64,000 bases of DNA from NCBI GenBank assembly GCA_019638385.1, contig JAHBTW010000023.1, forward strand, positions 1 through 64,000, written 5' to 3'. Each line of letters starts with the position of its first letter. Positions within the stretch are counted from its first letter, which is position 1. The stretch comes from Saprospiraceae bacterium (GTDB lineage Bacteria; Bacteroidota; Bacteroidia; Chitinophagales; Saprospiraceae). Made by a program: the position numbers and the translations under genes. Below, piece by piece: positions 47,435 through 56,401 of the stretch. The notes beneath the pieces were generated by a model. That model ran no database searches and was not told the DNA's origin. It saw only the letters and a program-made list of their open reading frames with translations.

Positions 47435-50239
47435 ATGAGAACAAATCAACTTATGGCTTGCGCTGTATTTATTGCGGCGGCCATGTTTAGTCTGTCGGGC
47501 GCCTTGCTGCCCGGCGCGCACGCTCAAACCACCCTCGGCGCGGGCGACCTTGCATTCACCGGTTACAACAGCGACAATCCCGACGATTTTTCCTTCGTGC
47601 TGCTCAAGGATGTTCAGGCCGGCACCACCATCACTTTTACTGATCGGGGCTGGTTGGCTGCCGGAGGCTTCCGGGCGGGCGAGAGTACGCTGACGATTAC
47701 TTTTGCAGCAGATCGCACCACCGGCGAGCAATTTCGGGTGCCGGCATCCGCAGGTATTTTTTTAGACTTCTCCGGATTGAGTGCCGGAACGAGCGTCGGC
47801 GCCAACATTTTGCTCTCTGCTGCCGGCGATCAATTATTTGCCTATCAAGGTCCGGAGCCGGCAAACAACACGCCTGCCGAACAAGCTAAATTCATTACAG
47901 CCATTCAAATGAACGGCCCCTGGGACGCCGATGCCGTCAACGATAATACCACGGCATTGCCGCCCGGACTTACCGATGGCGTCAATACATTAGCCATTAG
48001 TCCGCAGGTGGACAATGCGCGCTATGATTGTGCCTTGACGGGCCCCACCGTTGCTGCATTGAAAGTGGCTATTCACAACCCTGCGAATTGGATGAAAGAT
48101 GACAATATTCGTTTCGCACTGCCGGCGCCCTGCAATTTGGTCTGCGGCCTGGGTACCGACAATGAGCCGCCCTTGATCTTCTGTCCGTTTGAAATGGAGG
48201 AGATTTTGGACGCCGCCTGCGATTTTACACTCCCGGATTACCGTCATCTGGTTTTTGCGACAGACAACTGCGATCCCAATCTTACGCTGGCACAATTGCC
48301 GGCCCCGGGAACAGTCGTTTCGGGTAACACGCTCATTTCCATTACGGCAGAAGATATGTACGGTAATAAGAACACCTGCAGTTTTCAGCTTTCTCTAACC
48401 GACAACATCAAGCCGGTCATTTCGAACTGCCCCGGCACACAAACCGGCGCGGCCGGTGCAGGCTGCCTTTTTACGGTTCCTGACTACAGAGGCATGATCT
48501 CCGTAAGCGATAATTGTGATCCCGCCCCAAGCGTGTTCCAGCAGCCGGTTCCGGGGAGCATTGTCAGCCAAAACACCACCATTACGCTAACCGTTGTAGA
48601 TGCTTCCGGAAACATGGACCAATGCGCCTTTATGCTGGAGGTGAAAGACGTTTCGCCGCCGGAGGTCGCCTGCTCGGTGGATCGGTTTGCCAATTACGAT
48701 GTAAATTGCTCTTTCACACTGTTGGATTATTCTTCTCTCATCCTTGTCGGGGATGAGTGCGACGCCGTGCCGGAGGTGATACAATTACCCGCTCCCGGCA
48801 CCGTGGTGTATGGCAATACCGGCATTTCTTTCAAAATAAAAGATGCGTCCGGCAATGAAACCAGTTGTTTTTTCAATCTGATTTTGTTGGACAACACGCC
48901 GCCGACGCTGCAAGTGCCCGCTCAATTTACAGTTCCTTTAGACACTGATTGCGAAGCGGTCTTTCCCGATCTGCGGCCTTTGGTTAATCTGACGGATAAT
49001 TGCGATCCCAACCCCTCGATGATACAAATTCCGGGGCCGGGCGAACCCCTGACCGGTAATTCTTTCGTCGTATTTCTGGCAATGGACGCGAGCAACAATT
49101 TCAACTTCGGATTCGCACAGGTGGAGCTGAAAGATGAAACGCCCCCCACAGTCAGTTGCCTCTCCCCTACCATTGCTCTGGACAATACCGGGACCTATAC
49201 ATTGCTGCCTTCCGATGTAATTGATATGGGATCGCTGAGCGACAACTGCGGGCCGGTTACAGTGGAGAGTATTCAGCCGCCCGTTGTGAATTGCTCTCAT
49301 GCAGGCGCTGTGGTGCCGGTGGTGGTTACGGTGAAAGATGCGGCCGGCAATACGGCCAATTGCACCGCCAATGTTACGGTGACGGATGTAGTCAATATCC
49401 CCTCCGGCTGGACGAGTTCCATGATTGGCAACATCTCCGGGGGCGCTACTTTGGGGACTTGCGGCAATAATTTTACGGTTTACTCTTCCGGGTTTAGTAT
49501 CACACCTACCCTGGATGCCGTTCAGTTTCTCCACAAAGAACTCTGCGGTAATGGCGAAATCATTGCGTATGTGGCCGATGTCACCAACCTCGGTTGGGCC
49601 GGCATTATGATGCGGGAAACCCTTGCGCCGGGGTCAAAGAAGGCGGTTTTGAGAACCCAATTGTCTTCTAATATCATTCGGGAAGTACGCACTTCAACCA
49701 ATGGGGTGGTAAGTTCTCAGCAGTTCCCTACTCCCAACACGCCGAGATGGCTTCGCTTGGTGAGAAGCGGTAACACTTTTACAGGATACACTTCCACCAA
49801 CGGTATTAACTGGGACATTCGCTTCGCCTCCACCATATCCATGACTTCTTGTATCTGGATCGGAATCTTTTCACAAAGCCCCAATAATACAACCGTGACG
49901 GCCGCTACTTTCAACAACATAACCCTCATCGGGGCCATATCGCCTTTATGGGCAGGTAACGAAACGGAGCCGAGCGTCGGCGATGCATCCACACTGGAAG
50001 CGTATCCCAATCCGGCATCCGATGAAATCACTGTCAATTTCAGCGGCTCGGCTGCTGCAAAAACAGATGTACTCCTCATCAACAGTGTCGGGCAAGTCGT
50101 ACACCGCAGCCAATACAATCCGAATGAAGGCATTACACTGCGCATTCCGGTTCGGCATTTGCCGCCCGGTTTGTACATCTTACAGGCACACAACGAGAAT
50201 GGTTTGTTGAGGAGCGTTAAAATGGTGGTGCAACGGTAA
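47435..50239 (+). CDS. Large T9SS type A secreted protein with HYR-type repeats
   Basis: This 934-residue secreted protein has a signal peptide (1-30, ending GAHAQ), a lamin-tail-like beta domain (about 33-235, with the ITFTDRGWL motif), four HYR-like repeats (about 247-640; each with a Cys-Pro pair, a SDNCDP-type turn and a D(A/S)SGN loop), a C-terminal LamG/DUF1349-like domain (about 655-840, with WAGIMMRETLAPGSKKA) and a T9SS sorting domain (about 850-934, LEAYPNPASDEI). HYR domains mediate adhesion in animal and bacterial surface proteins. It is probably a surface adhesin. It is convergent with the thioesterase gene. Confidence 0.88.
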   Translation: MRTNQLMACAVFIAAAMFSLSGALLPGAHAQTTLGAGDLAFTGYNSDNPDDFSFVLLKDVQAGTTITFTDRGWLAAGGFRAGESTLTITFAADRTTGEQFRVPASAGIFLDFSGLSAGTSVGANILLSAAGDQLFAYQGPEPANNTPAEQAKFITAIQMNGPWDADAVNDNTTALPPGLTDGVNTLAISPQVDNARYDCALTGPTVAALKVAIHNPANWMKDDNIRFALPAPCNLVCGLGTDNEPPLIFCPFEMEEILDAACDFTLPDYRHLVFATDNCDPNLTLAQLPAPGTVVSGNTLISITAEDMYGNKNTCSFQLSLTDNIKPVISNCPGTQTGAAGAGCLFTVPDYRGMISVSDNCDPAPSVFQQPVPGSIVSQNTTITLTVVDASGNMDQCAFMLEVKDVSPPEVACSVDRFANYDVNCSFTLLDYSSLILVGDECDAVPEVIQLPAPGTVVYGNTGISFKIKDASGNETSCFFNLILLDNTPPTLQVPAQFTVPLDTDCEAVFPDLRPLVNLTDNCDPNPSMIQIPGPGEPLTGNSFVVFLAMDASNNFNFGFAQVELKDETPPTVSCLSPTIALDNTGTYTLLPSDVIDMGSLSDNCGPVTVESIQPPVVNCSHAGAVVPVVVTVKDAAGNTANCTANVTVTDVVNIPSGWTSSMIGNISGGATLGTCGNNFTVYSSGFSITPTLDAVQFLHKELCGNGEIIAYVADVTNLGWAGIMMRETLAPGSKKAVLRTQLSSNIIREVRTSTNGVVSSQQFPTPNTPRWLRLVRSGNTFTGYTSTNGINWDIRFASTISMTSCIWIGIFSQSPNNTTVTAATFNNITLIGAISPLWAGNETEPSVGDASTLEAYPNPASDEITVNFSGSAAAKTDVLLINSVGQVVHRSQYNPNEGITLRIPVRHLPPGLYILQAHNENGLLRSVKMVVQR

Positions 50240-50258
50240 GGAACATGCTGTCGGGGTT

Positions 50259-50681
50259 TTACCGCGCTACGATTGCGATGGTAAGCCGGCTCACGCACAC
50301 CATCCGACCGGCCTCGTCCACGATTTCAATGTTCCACACTTGTATGGTGCGACCGATGCGGACGGGGCGTACCGTACCGAACACGAAGCCTTCCCGCACG
50401 GAACGCAGGTGATTGGCATTGATTTCTACACCGACGGCCGATTGTTTGCTCAGATCGTCCAGACAAAGTACCGAAGCAAAGCTCCCCAGCGATTCGGCGA
50501 GCAATACAGATGCCCCGCCGTGCAGGATGCCCATCGGTTGCCGGGTGCGGTGGTCCACCGGCATACGGGCGGTGAGGTAATCGGGGCCGATTTCAGTTAC
50601 TTCTATGCCGAGGTGTTCCATCGCCGTGCCTTTCGCAAAAGCATTGACGTACTCCAGTGTCGGTTCGTGTTTCCAGATCAT
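50259..50681 (-). CDS. Hotdog-fold thioesterase (MenI/DHNA-CoA type)
   Basis: This 140-residue single hotdog domain has the YdiI/MenI signature: DHRTRQPMGILHGGASVLLAES with His54 and the catalytic-type Glu63. MenI hydrolyses 1,4-dihydroxy-2-naphthoyl-CoA in menaquinone synthesis, which is plausible because Bacteroidota use menaquinone; other acyl-CoA substrates are possible. No men genes are adjacent. Length is typical. A 27-nt direct repeat flanking a palindrome lies between its start and the upstream RNase D gene. Confidence 0.88.
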   Translation of the reverse strand: MIWKHEPTLEYVNAFAKGTAMEHLGIEVTEIGPDYLTARMPVDHRTRQPMGILHGGASVLLAESLGSFASVLCLDDLSKQSAVGVEINANHLRSVREGFVFGTVRPVRIGRTIQVWNIEIVDEAGRMVCVSRLTIAIVAR

Positions 50682-50690
50682 ATAGCTGCT

Positions 50691-50795
50691 AAGGTTAAAA
50701 GATTTGAAGGTTAAAGGCGCCGCACCGAGCGACTTGTACTGAGCAATATCGAAGTAAGTCGAGGTGAAAAGGTTAAAGTATTTGAAGGTTAAAGG
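50691..50795. repeat. 27-nt direct repeat flanking a palindrome
   Basis: Copy 1 (50691-50717) and copy 2 (50769-50795) share 25 of 27 bases and each contains two AAGGTTA blocks 16 nt apart. Between them lies a hairpin of CACC / CGACTT / ACT arms (50723-50740) against AGT / AAGTCG / GGTG (50753-50766). It fills the spacer between the thioesterase and RNase D genes. The layout resembles a small inserted palindromic element between flanking repeats. Confidence 0.75.
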
Positions 50796-50806
50796 AGTAC
50801 CTGTTT

Positions 50807-51985
50807 TTACCGCACCCGAAGTTCAATTTTGCCCGCTTCAACGGCCAGTTCCAAGCAATCATAGTTGGCCATCCAATGATAGATGTCTTCGCCGAGCAGC
50901 CGTCGGCGCCAGCCGTTGCGGAGTTCTTCAGGCACTTCCTCTATACCGTTTTTGAGTTTTCGCAGAGAGGATTTGGTCATCACAAAAGCAGGCGTGATAC
51001 CGGTTTCCAGACACTTATAACGAATGAGCAGGTACAGGATTTCCTGCAAGATTTCCTCCATCGGGTCCTCATCTTCTTCTACTTCTATGGAGGCAATGAG
51101 GGCTTTTTCTTCTGCCGTACCCGGTCCGTTGAACAATTCTGTGAACAGCCGTCCGTGCTGTCGGATAATGTGCTCCGGCAGGCGGCGGTTATTGCGCAGG
51201 CCCTCCAGGCCGGAACCCACGCCGCGCACGATGGGAGCGATCAGTTTGGCCGGCAGCACCATTTCTTTAGAGTGATTTTTGGCCTCCGCCTGCTCGCGCC
51301 GCCACTGGTACAAGCGCAACAAAAAGATTTTTTCCTTTATGTTGAGCGATTTCATCATGCTGCTGCCCAATGCTTCGCTGTTGGGATCTTTGATGTAATA
51401 CTCCTCCGATTCCAAGGTTTTACATTCTTCCAGCGCCCATTCCAAGCGATCGTGCCGAATCAGCTTTTCCTTCATCTGCTCCATAAGCGGGTACAAAGGG
51501 ATGACGTCGTCCATCGCATAGCGCAGGTATTTGCGGTTGAGGGGGCGCGCTTCCCAGTCGGCAGTGGTGAGGGTTTTGTCCAATTTCAAACCCAACTCGT
51601 TCTCTGCCAGCCGACGAAAGGAAACCGGGTGTTTATAACCCAAAAAAGCGGCGGCCAATTGGGTATCAAACACATTCTGAGGCACGGCGTCGTACTGCTG
51701 GTACAAAATGCGGTACTCATTTTCGCCGGCATGGGTGATTTTGAGTATGGCCGGGTCTTCAATCAAATCGAGAAAGGGGTCAAAGCGCTCGATTCCGAAG
51801 GGATCAATGATATAGTTTCCTTTGGGCGTAGCTGCCTGAATGAGGCAAAGCCGGGTGTGAAAGCGCTTTTCACCGACAAACTCCGTATCTATGGCGAGCC
51901 ATTCGCTGCTGCGGTTTTCAGTGCAAAAATGCTCCAATTGTGCCTGGTTTTCAATCAGTTCAAAGGACGAAGAAGAATGCTGCAT
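50807..51985 (-). CDS. rnd: Ribonuclease D-type 3'-5' exonuclease
   Basis: This 392-residue protein has a DEDD exonuclease domain and a C-terminal HRDC domain (about 210-290). RNase D trims the 3' end of tRNA precursors. Motif I is LAIDTEFVGEKRF (Asp33, Glu35), motif III has the RYAMDDVIPLYPL Tyr-Asp set. In motif II, HAGENEYRIL has Glu90 at the position normally held by the metal-binding Asp, a conservative but unusual change. Residues SSMMKSL and a Lys/Glu-rich stretch precede the HRDC domain. The start at 51985 is divergent from the AsmA-like gene. Confidence 0.9.
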   Translation of the reverse strand: MQHSSSSFELIENQAQLEHFCTENRSSEWLAIDTEFVGEKRFHTRLCLIQAATPKGNYIIDPFGIERFDPFLDLIEDPAILKITHAGENEYRILYQQYDAVPQNVFDTQLAAAFLGYKHPVSFRRLAENELGLKLDKTLTTADWEARPLNRKYLRYAMDDVIPLYPLMEQMKEKLIRHDRLEWALEECKTLESEEYYIKDPNSEALGSSMMKSLNIKEKIFLLRLYQWRREQAEAKNHSKEMVLPAKLIAPIVRGVGSGLEGLRNNRRLPEHIIRQHGRLFTELFNGPGTAEEKALIASIEVEEDEDPMEEILQEILYLLIRYKCLETGITPAFVMTKSSLRKLKNGIEEVPEELRNGWRRRLLGEDIYHWMANYDCLELAVEAGKIELRVR

Positions 51986-52064
51986 AATAAGTTATTGAGG
52001 AAAAAGCGCCGCGCTAAAACCATTCTCTGCGTAAACTGCGTTTTTATATGCGGAAGCCGAAATG

Positions 52065-52072
52065 TATTTTTG
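52065..52072 (+). promoter_or_regulatory. -7 element of the AsmA-like gene
   Basis: TATTTTTG matches TAnnTTTG and lies 23 nt before ATG 52096. No TTG at the standard spacing. Confidence 0.5.
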
Positions 52073-52095
52073 GTGCAAAAATAAGTAATTCAAAC

Positions 52096-55000
52096 ATGAA
52101 AATCGCCAAACGCCTGTTGCTGTTCGCAGCAATTCTCGTCGTCCTTGTCCTCGGAGCCGCTGCGGCCGTTCCATTTCTCTTCAAAGATAAAATTCTGGCC
52201 GCTGTCAAAGAAGAGATCAACAACAGCCTCACTGCCCAGGTAGACTTCCAGAGCGTCAGCCTTTCTCTGTTTCGCCATTTCCCCAATGTGACCGTGGGGT
52301 TAAAAAATTATTCCGTCGTCGGTACCGGCGTTTTTGAAGGCATTTCATTAGCCAAAGGAGAATTGGCTGAGGTTGAAGTTGACCTTTCCTCGTTTTGGGG
52401 CGAAGACAAACCGCTCCTTATCAACTCCGTACACTTGCGTAAGCCCAAAGTAAAAGTGTATGTACTGGAAGACGGCAGGGCCAATTACAATATTTTGAAA
52501 GAAGAATTCCTCGAGGGCGATACAACCGAAACAGGAGAACCCATTCCCACAGAAGTTACTCCGTTTGAAATCAACCTTGAAGCCTACAGTATTTCTGGAG
52601 GCAACATTATTTATCAGGATGCTACCTCCGATCTTTATGTAGAAATCACCGGACTCGACCACCGGGGCGCCGGCAATTTCACGCAGGATGTATATGACTT
52701 AGTCACCGACACCAAAATACAGGCGCTCTCCGTACGATACGGCAGTATTCCCTACCTCAAAGAGGCACGCACCGATTTGAAAGCCACCTTTAACGTAGAA
52801 GCTCAAACGAGCAAATACACCTTAAAAGACAACAACCTGCGCATCAATGATATGGAACTAACTGCCGACGGATTTGTGCAACTATTTGAAAACGATGACA
52901 TCGGCATGGACCTCGTGGTGAAAGCCCCGGAAAATGATTTTAAAGACCTCCTCTCCCTCATCCCCAATGCATATATTGAGGGATACGAGGATGTAAAAGC
53001 CGGCGGGCGGTTTGAGTTTCAGGCTTCCGCCAAAGGCATCTACAACGGCGAACGGGAAGAATATCCGGCATTCGATTTGAATCTGGCTATTGCCGACGGC
53101 GATGCACAGTATCCCGGCATGCCGCTTGCTTTGGAAAAAATTCAGGCCGAAATGCGCATCAACAGCCCCGGCAGCGACCTCGACCTGATGACGGTGAACG
53201 TGTCCCGCTTCGGCCTCTTAGTCGGGAAGCGGCCCTTTGATATGATTTTTCATCTTCAAACTCCCATTTCTGATCCCGATGTGGATGCCAAAATCAAAGG
53301 CGAAATACACCTCGGCGAACTCGCCCAGGCATTCCCTATGGACGGCCTCTCTGTGAGCGGCATCATTGACGCCGATGTGCGCATCAAAACCCGCATGTCG
53401 TTCATTGACAAAGAACAATACGACCGCGTGGATATGAGCGGCAAAATAGCCGTGCAAGACCTCAAGTACAAAGCCGACGATATGCCTCCGGTGCATGTTC
53501 GTGCTATGAGCACGCGCTTCACGCCGCAGCGCATGGAGGTAGATCGCTTCGATGCCAAACTCGGCAAAAGCGACCTGCAGGCCAAAGGCCATATCCGCAA
53601 TATCCTGGCCTATTTCTCTCCTAAAAAAACCATGTATGGCGACCTGAGCATCCGCTCCAATTTCTTTGACCTCAACGAGTGGATGCCCGAAGAAGAGCAG
53701 GAAGAAGAACCCGTAACTTCTGCCGTCTCCGTGGCCGGCTTGGAAAGCGGCGATGCTGCCGCAGCGACCGCTATCGCTTCTTCTCCTGTGTTCGACCGCT
53801 TTGATTTCACGCTCGACGGCAATATCCGCGAACTCGTGTATTCCGATTACCGATTACTCAACACCTATGCAGAAGGCAACGTGAAGCCCAACCGCATGGA
53901 GATAAAAAACGCCGGGTTCCTCATTGGCGACAGCGATGTGAAAGCCTCCGGTACCATCGTCCACATGTTCGATTATCTCTTTGACGGCGGCGTGCTCGGC
54001 GGCAATCTCAAGGTCCGGTCTAAACTGATGAATCTCAATCAGTTTATGGAAGAAGCACCCGGCGACACGCCCAAAGCTGTGCCCAGTTCCGCCGGCGATG
54101 CAGCGTACGAACCAATTCTCGTGCCCGAAAACATCCGAATGACCATAGATGCCGATATAGACCGACTGGTTTATACAGATTACGAACTCAACAACATGAA
54201 CGGGACGCTCCTCGTCGAAGATCAGACCATTGTCGTTCAGGATGCTACTGCCGGTTTCCTCGGCGGCAAAGTCGGCCTCACCGGCGGCTACGATACCCGC
54301 AACCCCGACAATCCCCTGTTTAACATGAAATACGATATGCGCGACATGAGCTTCAAGCGCATCTTCGAAGCCCTCAACACCTTTAAAATGCTCTCTCCTT
54401 TAGCCGGGTACTTAGACGGCAATTTCAATACTTCCCTCATCATGGACGGCAAACTCGGTAAAGACATGATGCCCGAACTGTCGTCGCTCAATGTGCAGGG
54501 CTTTTTGGAAACCCTCAACGGCGTCATTTCCAATTTCAAGCCGTTTAAGGAACTCGGCAACATGCTTGATGTAGAATATCTCAAAGACAACATCAGGCTG
54601 ACCAATACCAAAAACTGGTTTGAGATCAAAAACGGCATTGTCGAATTAAAGGAGTTTGACTACAAGTATAAGGATATTGATATGAAAATCAGCGGTTCGC
54701 ACGCGCTGATGCAAGATATGCACTACAAAATCAAGGCCCGCATCCCACGCAAACTGTTGGAGAAAAACGTGGTGGGCGCCACAGCAAGCCGGGGGTACGA
54801 CTTGCTGCGCAAGGAAGCCTCCAAATTTGGCGTCAATATCCAGCAAAATGCATTTGTCAATGTGATGATCAACATTACCGGCTCTACTACCGATCCGAAA
54901 GTGGCCCTCAACCTGCTCGGCGCTGATGGCGATACGCCTGTGGACGATGCCGTCAAAGATGAACTTCAGGCTCAGGTGGACGCCATAAAGGATGAAGCCA

Positions 55001-55287
55001 AACAACAGGTGGATCAAAAAATTGAGGAAGGAAAGCAGATGGTCAAAGATGCAGCCGATAAAGCCATTGACTCCGCCAAAACGGTTGTAGGCCAGCAGAT
55101 TGAGGAGGCGGGCCAAAAAGCCGTAGATGCCGCCAAAGATAAATTAGGCGACGCCGTCGGCTCCAGCCTCGACAGCACCTTGCAGAAAAAAGCCGGCGAA
55201 ATCATTGACAAAAATAAAGAAGCCGAGCGCATCAAAAACGAGCTGGAAAAATTCAACCCCCTGAAAAAGAAAAAGGACGGCGGGTAG
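52096..55287 (+). CDS. AsmA-family protein with long amphipathic C-terminal tail
   Basis: This 1063-residue protein has an N-terminal membrane anchor (about 5-26), the AsmA N-terminal domain (about 30-180, RHFPNVTVGLKNYSVVG), an extended run of beta-rich repeat segments, and the AsmA-like C-terminal domain (about 820-930, KDMMPELSSLNVQGFLETLNG). AsmA relatives are tubular beta-groove proteins that move phospholipids between inner and outer membranes. Residues from about 955 to the end form Lys/Ala/Asp-rich amphipathic helices with a repeat near 11 residues (KDEAKQQVDQKIEEGKQMV), an unusual addition. It is a single-gene unit with its own promoter. Confidence 0.9.
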   Translation: MKIAKRLLLFAAILVVLVLGAAAAVPFLFKDKILAAVKEEINNSLTAQVDFQSVSLSLFRHFPNVTVGLKNYSVVGTGVFEGISLAKGELAEVEVDLSSFWGEDKPLLINSVHLRKPKVKVYVLEDGRANYNILKEEFLEGDTTETGEPIPTEVTPFEINLEAYSISGGNIIYQDATSDLYVEITGLDHRGAGNFTQDVYDLVTDTKIQALSVRYGSIPYLKEARTDLKATFNVEAQTSKYTLKDNNLRINDMELTADGFVQLFENDDIGMDLVVKAPENDFKDLLSLIPNAYIEGYEDVKAGGRFEFQASAKGIYNGEREEYPAFDLNLAIADGDAQYPGMPLALEKIQAEMRINSPGSDLDLMTVNVSRFGLLVGKRPFDMIFHLQTPISDPDVDAKIKGEIHLGELAQAFPMDGLSVSGIIDADVRIKTRMSFIDKEQYDRVDMSGKIAVQDLKYKADDMPPVHVRAMSTRFTPQRMEVDRFDAKLGKSDLQAKGHIRNILAYFSPKKTMYGDLSIRSNFFDLNEWMPEEEQEEEPVTSAVSVAGLESGDAAAATAIASSPVFDRFDFTLDGNIRELVYSDYRLLNTYAEGNVKPNRMEIKNAGFLIGDSDVKASGTIVHMFDYLFDGGVLGGNLKVRSKLMNLNQFMEEAPGDTPKAVPSSAGDAAYEPILVPENIRMTIDADIDRLVYTDYELNNMNGTLLVEDQTIVVQDATAGFLGGKVGLTGGYDTRNPDNPLFNMKYDMRDMSFKRIFEALNTFKMLSPLAGYLDGNFNTSLIMDGKLGKDMMPELSSLNVQGFLETLNGVISNFKPFKELGNMLDVEYLKDNIRLTNTKNWFEIKNGIVELKEFDYKYKDIDMKISGSHALMQDMHYKIKARIPRKLLEKNVVGATASRGYDLLRKEASKFGVNIQQNAFVNVMINITGSTTDPKVALNLLGADGDTPVDDAVKDELQAQVDAIKDEAKQQVDQKIEEGKQMVKDAADKAIDSAKTVVGQQIEEAGQKAVDAAKDKLGDAVGSSLDSTLQKKAGEIIDKNKEAERIKNELEKFNPLKKKKDGG

Positions 55288-55297
55288 TGGGCAGATG

Positions 55298-55390
55298 GAG
55301 CGAAGCGACATCCCGGTGACGAAGGAATCGGGAGAGCATAGTGCAAAGGGAGCGTGCTCCTCCTCTTGCCCTATGCTTCATGCTCTATGC
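55298..55390. repeat. Dispersed 18-nt repeat plus heptad spacer, CTCTTGC type
   Basis: gagcgaagcg (55298-55307) and tgacgaaggaatcgggag (55317-55334) recur from 36083-36137 in the same order. Then an inverted pair (gcatag-tgcaaagggagc against gctcctcctcttgccctatgc) merges into the 7-mers ctcttgc, cctatgc, ttcatgc and tctatgc (55363-55390). The spacer separates the AsmA-like gene from a convergent T9SS cargo gene. Confidence 0.75.
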
Positions 55391-55393
55391 CGA

Positions 55394-56335
55394 TCATCTC
55401 GCCACCACCAGCCGGATGCGCCCTACGGGCTGTCCATCCTCCCGAAAAACAACGGAATACACCCCCGGCGATAAAGCGCCGATGCCGGTTTCGGTGCGAT
55501 ATCCGGCTGTGTGGCCGCGCAGTACCGTGCGGCCCTGCATATCCATGACATCAAAGGCGAGAGGCTTGGCGCGCAGATTCTCCACGGTAAATGCGCCCGC
55601 TGCCGGATTGGGGAAGATGCGCACGCCTTCAGGTTCGGAAAGCGGCTCGCGGGTATTGGTGCCGACCCAATCGCAGTAGGGCGCAAAGCCGGTTTCGTAC
55701 AGACCGAACTCAGGATCGTAATAACAGCGCAGGCCGATGGGTTGGGGAACATCGCAAATAGGCCCCAATTCATAGGAGTATTGATACAACCAATAATGGT
55801 GGTAGCCGATTTTTTCAGTTATAGGGTACTGGGAAGGATAAAAATTCCCGGTGAATGCTGGATCGGTCAATTGAAAGGACACAAACTGCTGTCGCAAATC
55901 AAGGCCGTTGATGGTAACAACAGAAACTGAATCTACTCGTACAGTAAGCATTAAAATGTCGTTGGACACTTGTTGCAATAATTCCATCGTCCAGATATCG
56001 CCCGGCTGTGCGCCGAAGTTGTACAATACCTGGAAGTCGTTCAGGCGGGCATCGTACAGAAACACTGTATCGCCGTGCTGATGCACCAGCATGACCGTGT
56101 CAAAACTGGTACAAGTAACAACCATATTTTTCACTATTTTTCGGCAGTTGCGCCCCAACACTATCGTATCTGATACCGATTCGGCACGGTAATACTGCCA
56201 GATGTGACCGGGAAGAAGAACCAAAAACGGGCCTTCGGTGTGGTACCACACCGCCCCGATGGGCGCAAACTCATGCTGCGCAGAAAGCGCAAGTGCGGAA
56301 GACAGAAAAAACAGGGAGAGTAAGGTTTTTTTCAT
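55394..56335 (-). CDS. T9SS type A secreted protein, unknown function
   Basis: This 313-residue protein has a signal peptide (1-18, ending ALALSAQ) and a C-terminal T9SS sorting domain (about 235-313, VRIFPNPAAGAFTV ... RLVVAR). The body is beta-rich, with IGAVWYHTEG, the DTIVLGRNCRKIV block, and several aromatic strands; no catalytic signature was recognised. Length is short for a cargo protein. ATG 56335 is used; 21 upstream codons are open but lack a signal. It lies 66 nt downstream of another cargo gene on the same strand, likely in one operon. Confidence 0.82.
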   Translation of the reverse strand: MKKTLLSLFFLSSALALSAQHEFAPIGAVWYHTEGPFLVLLPGHIWQYYRAESVSDTIVLGRNCRKIVKNMVVTCTSFDTVMLVHQHGDTVFLYDARLNDFQVLYNFGAQPGDIWTMELLQQVSNDILMLTVRVDSVSVVTINGLDLRQQFVSFQLTDPAFTGNFYPSQYPITEKIGYHHYWLYQYSYELGPICDVPQPIGLRCYYDPEFGLYETGFAPYCDWVGTNTREPLSEPEGVRIFPNPAAGAFTVENLRAKPLAFDVMDMQGRTVLRGHTAGYRTETGIGALSPGVYSVVFREDGQPVGRIRLVVAR

Positions 56336-56401
56336 GATGGAGAGATTTTTTAGAAATGATCGAATAGAAGTTTGTGCCGAACGGATTCTCCGTCTCAAGG
56401 C

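Noticed and set aside
50691..50795. CRISPR-like repeats (two 27-nt copies)
   Set aside because: Only two copies, the intervening 51 nt form a palindrome rather than a unique spacer, and no cas genes are present.
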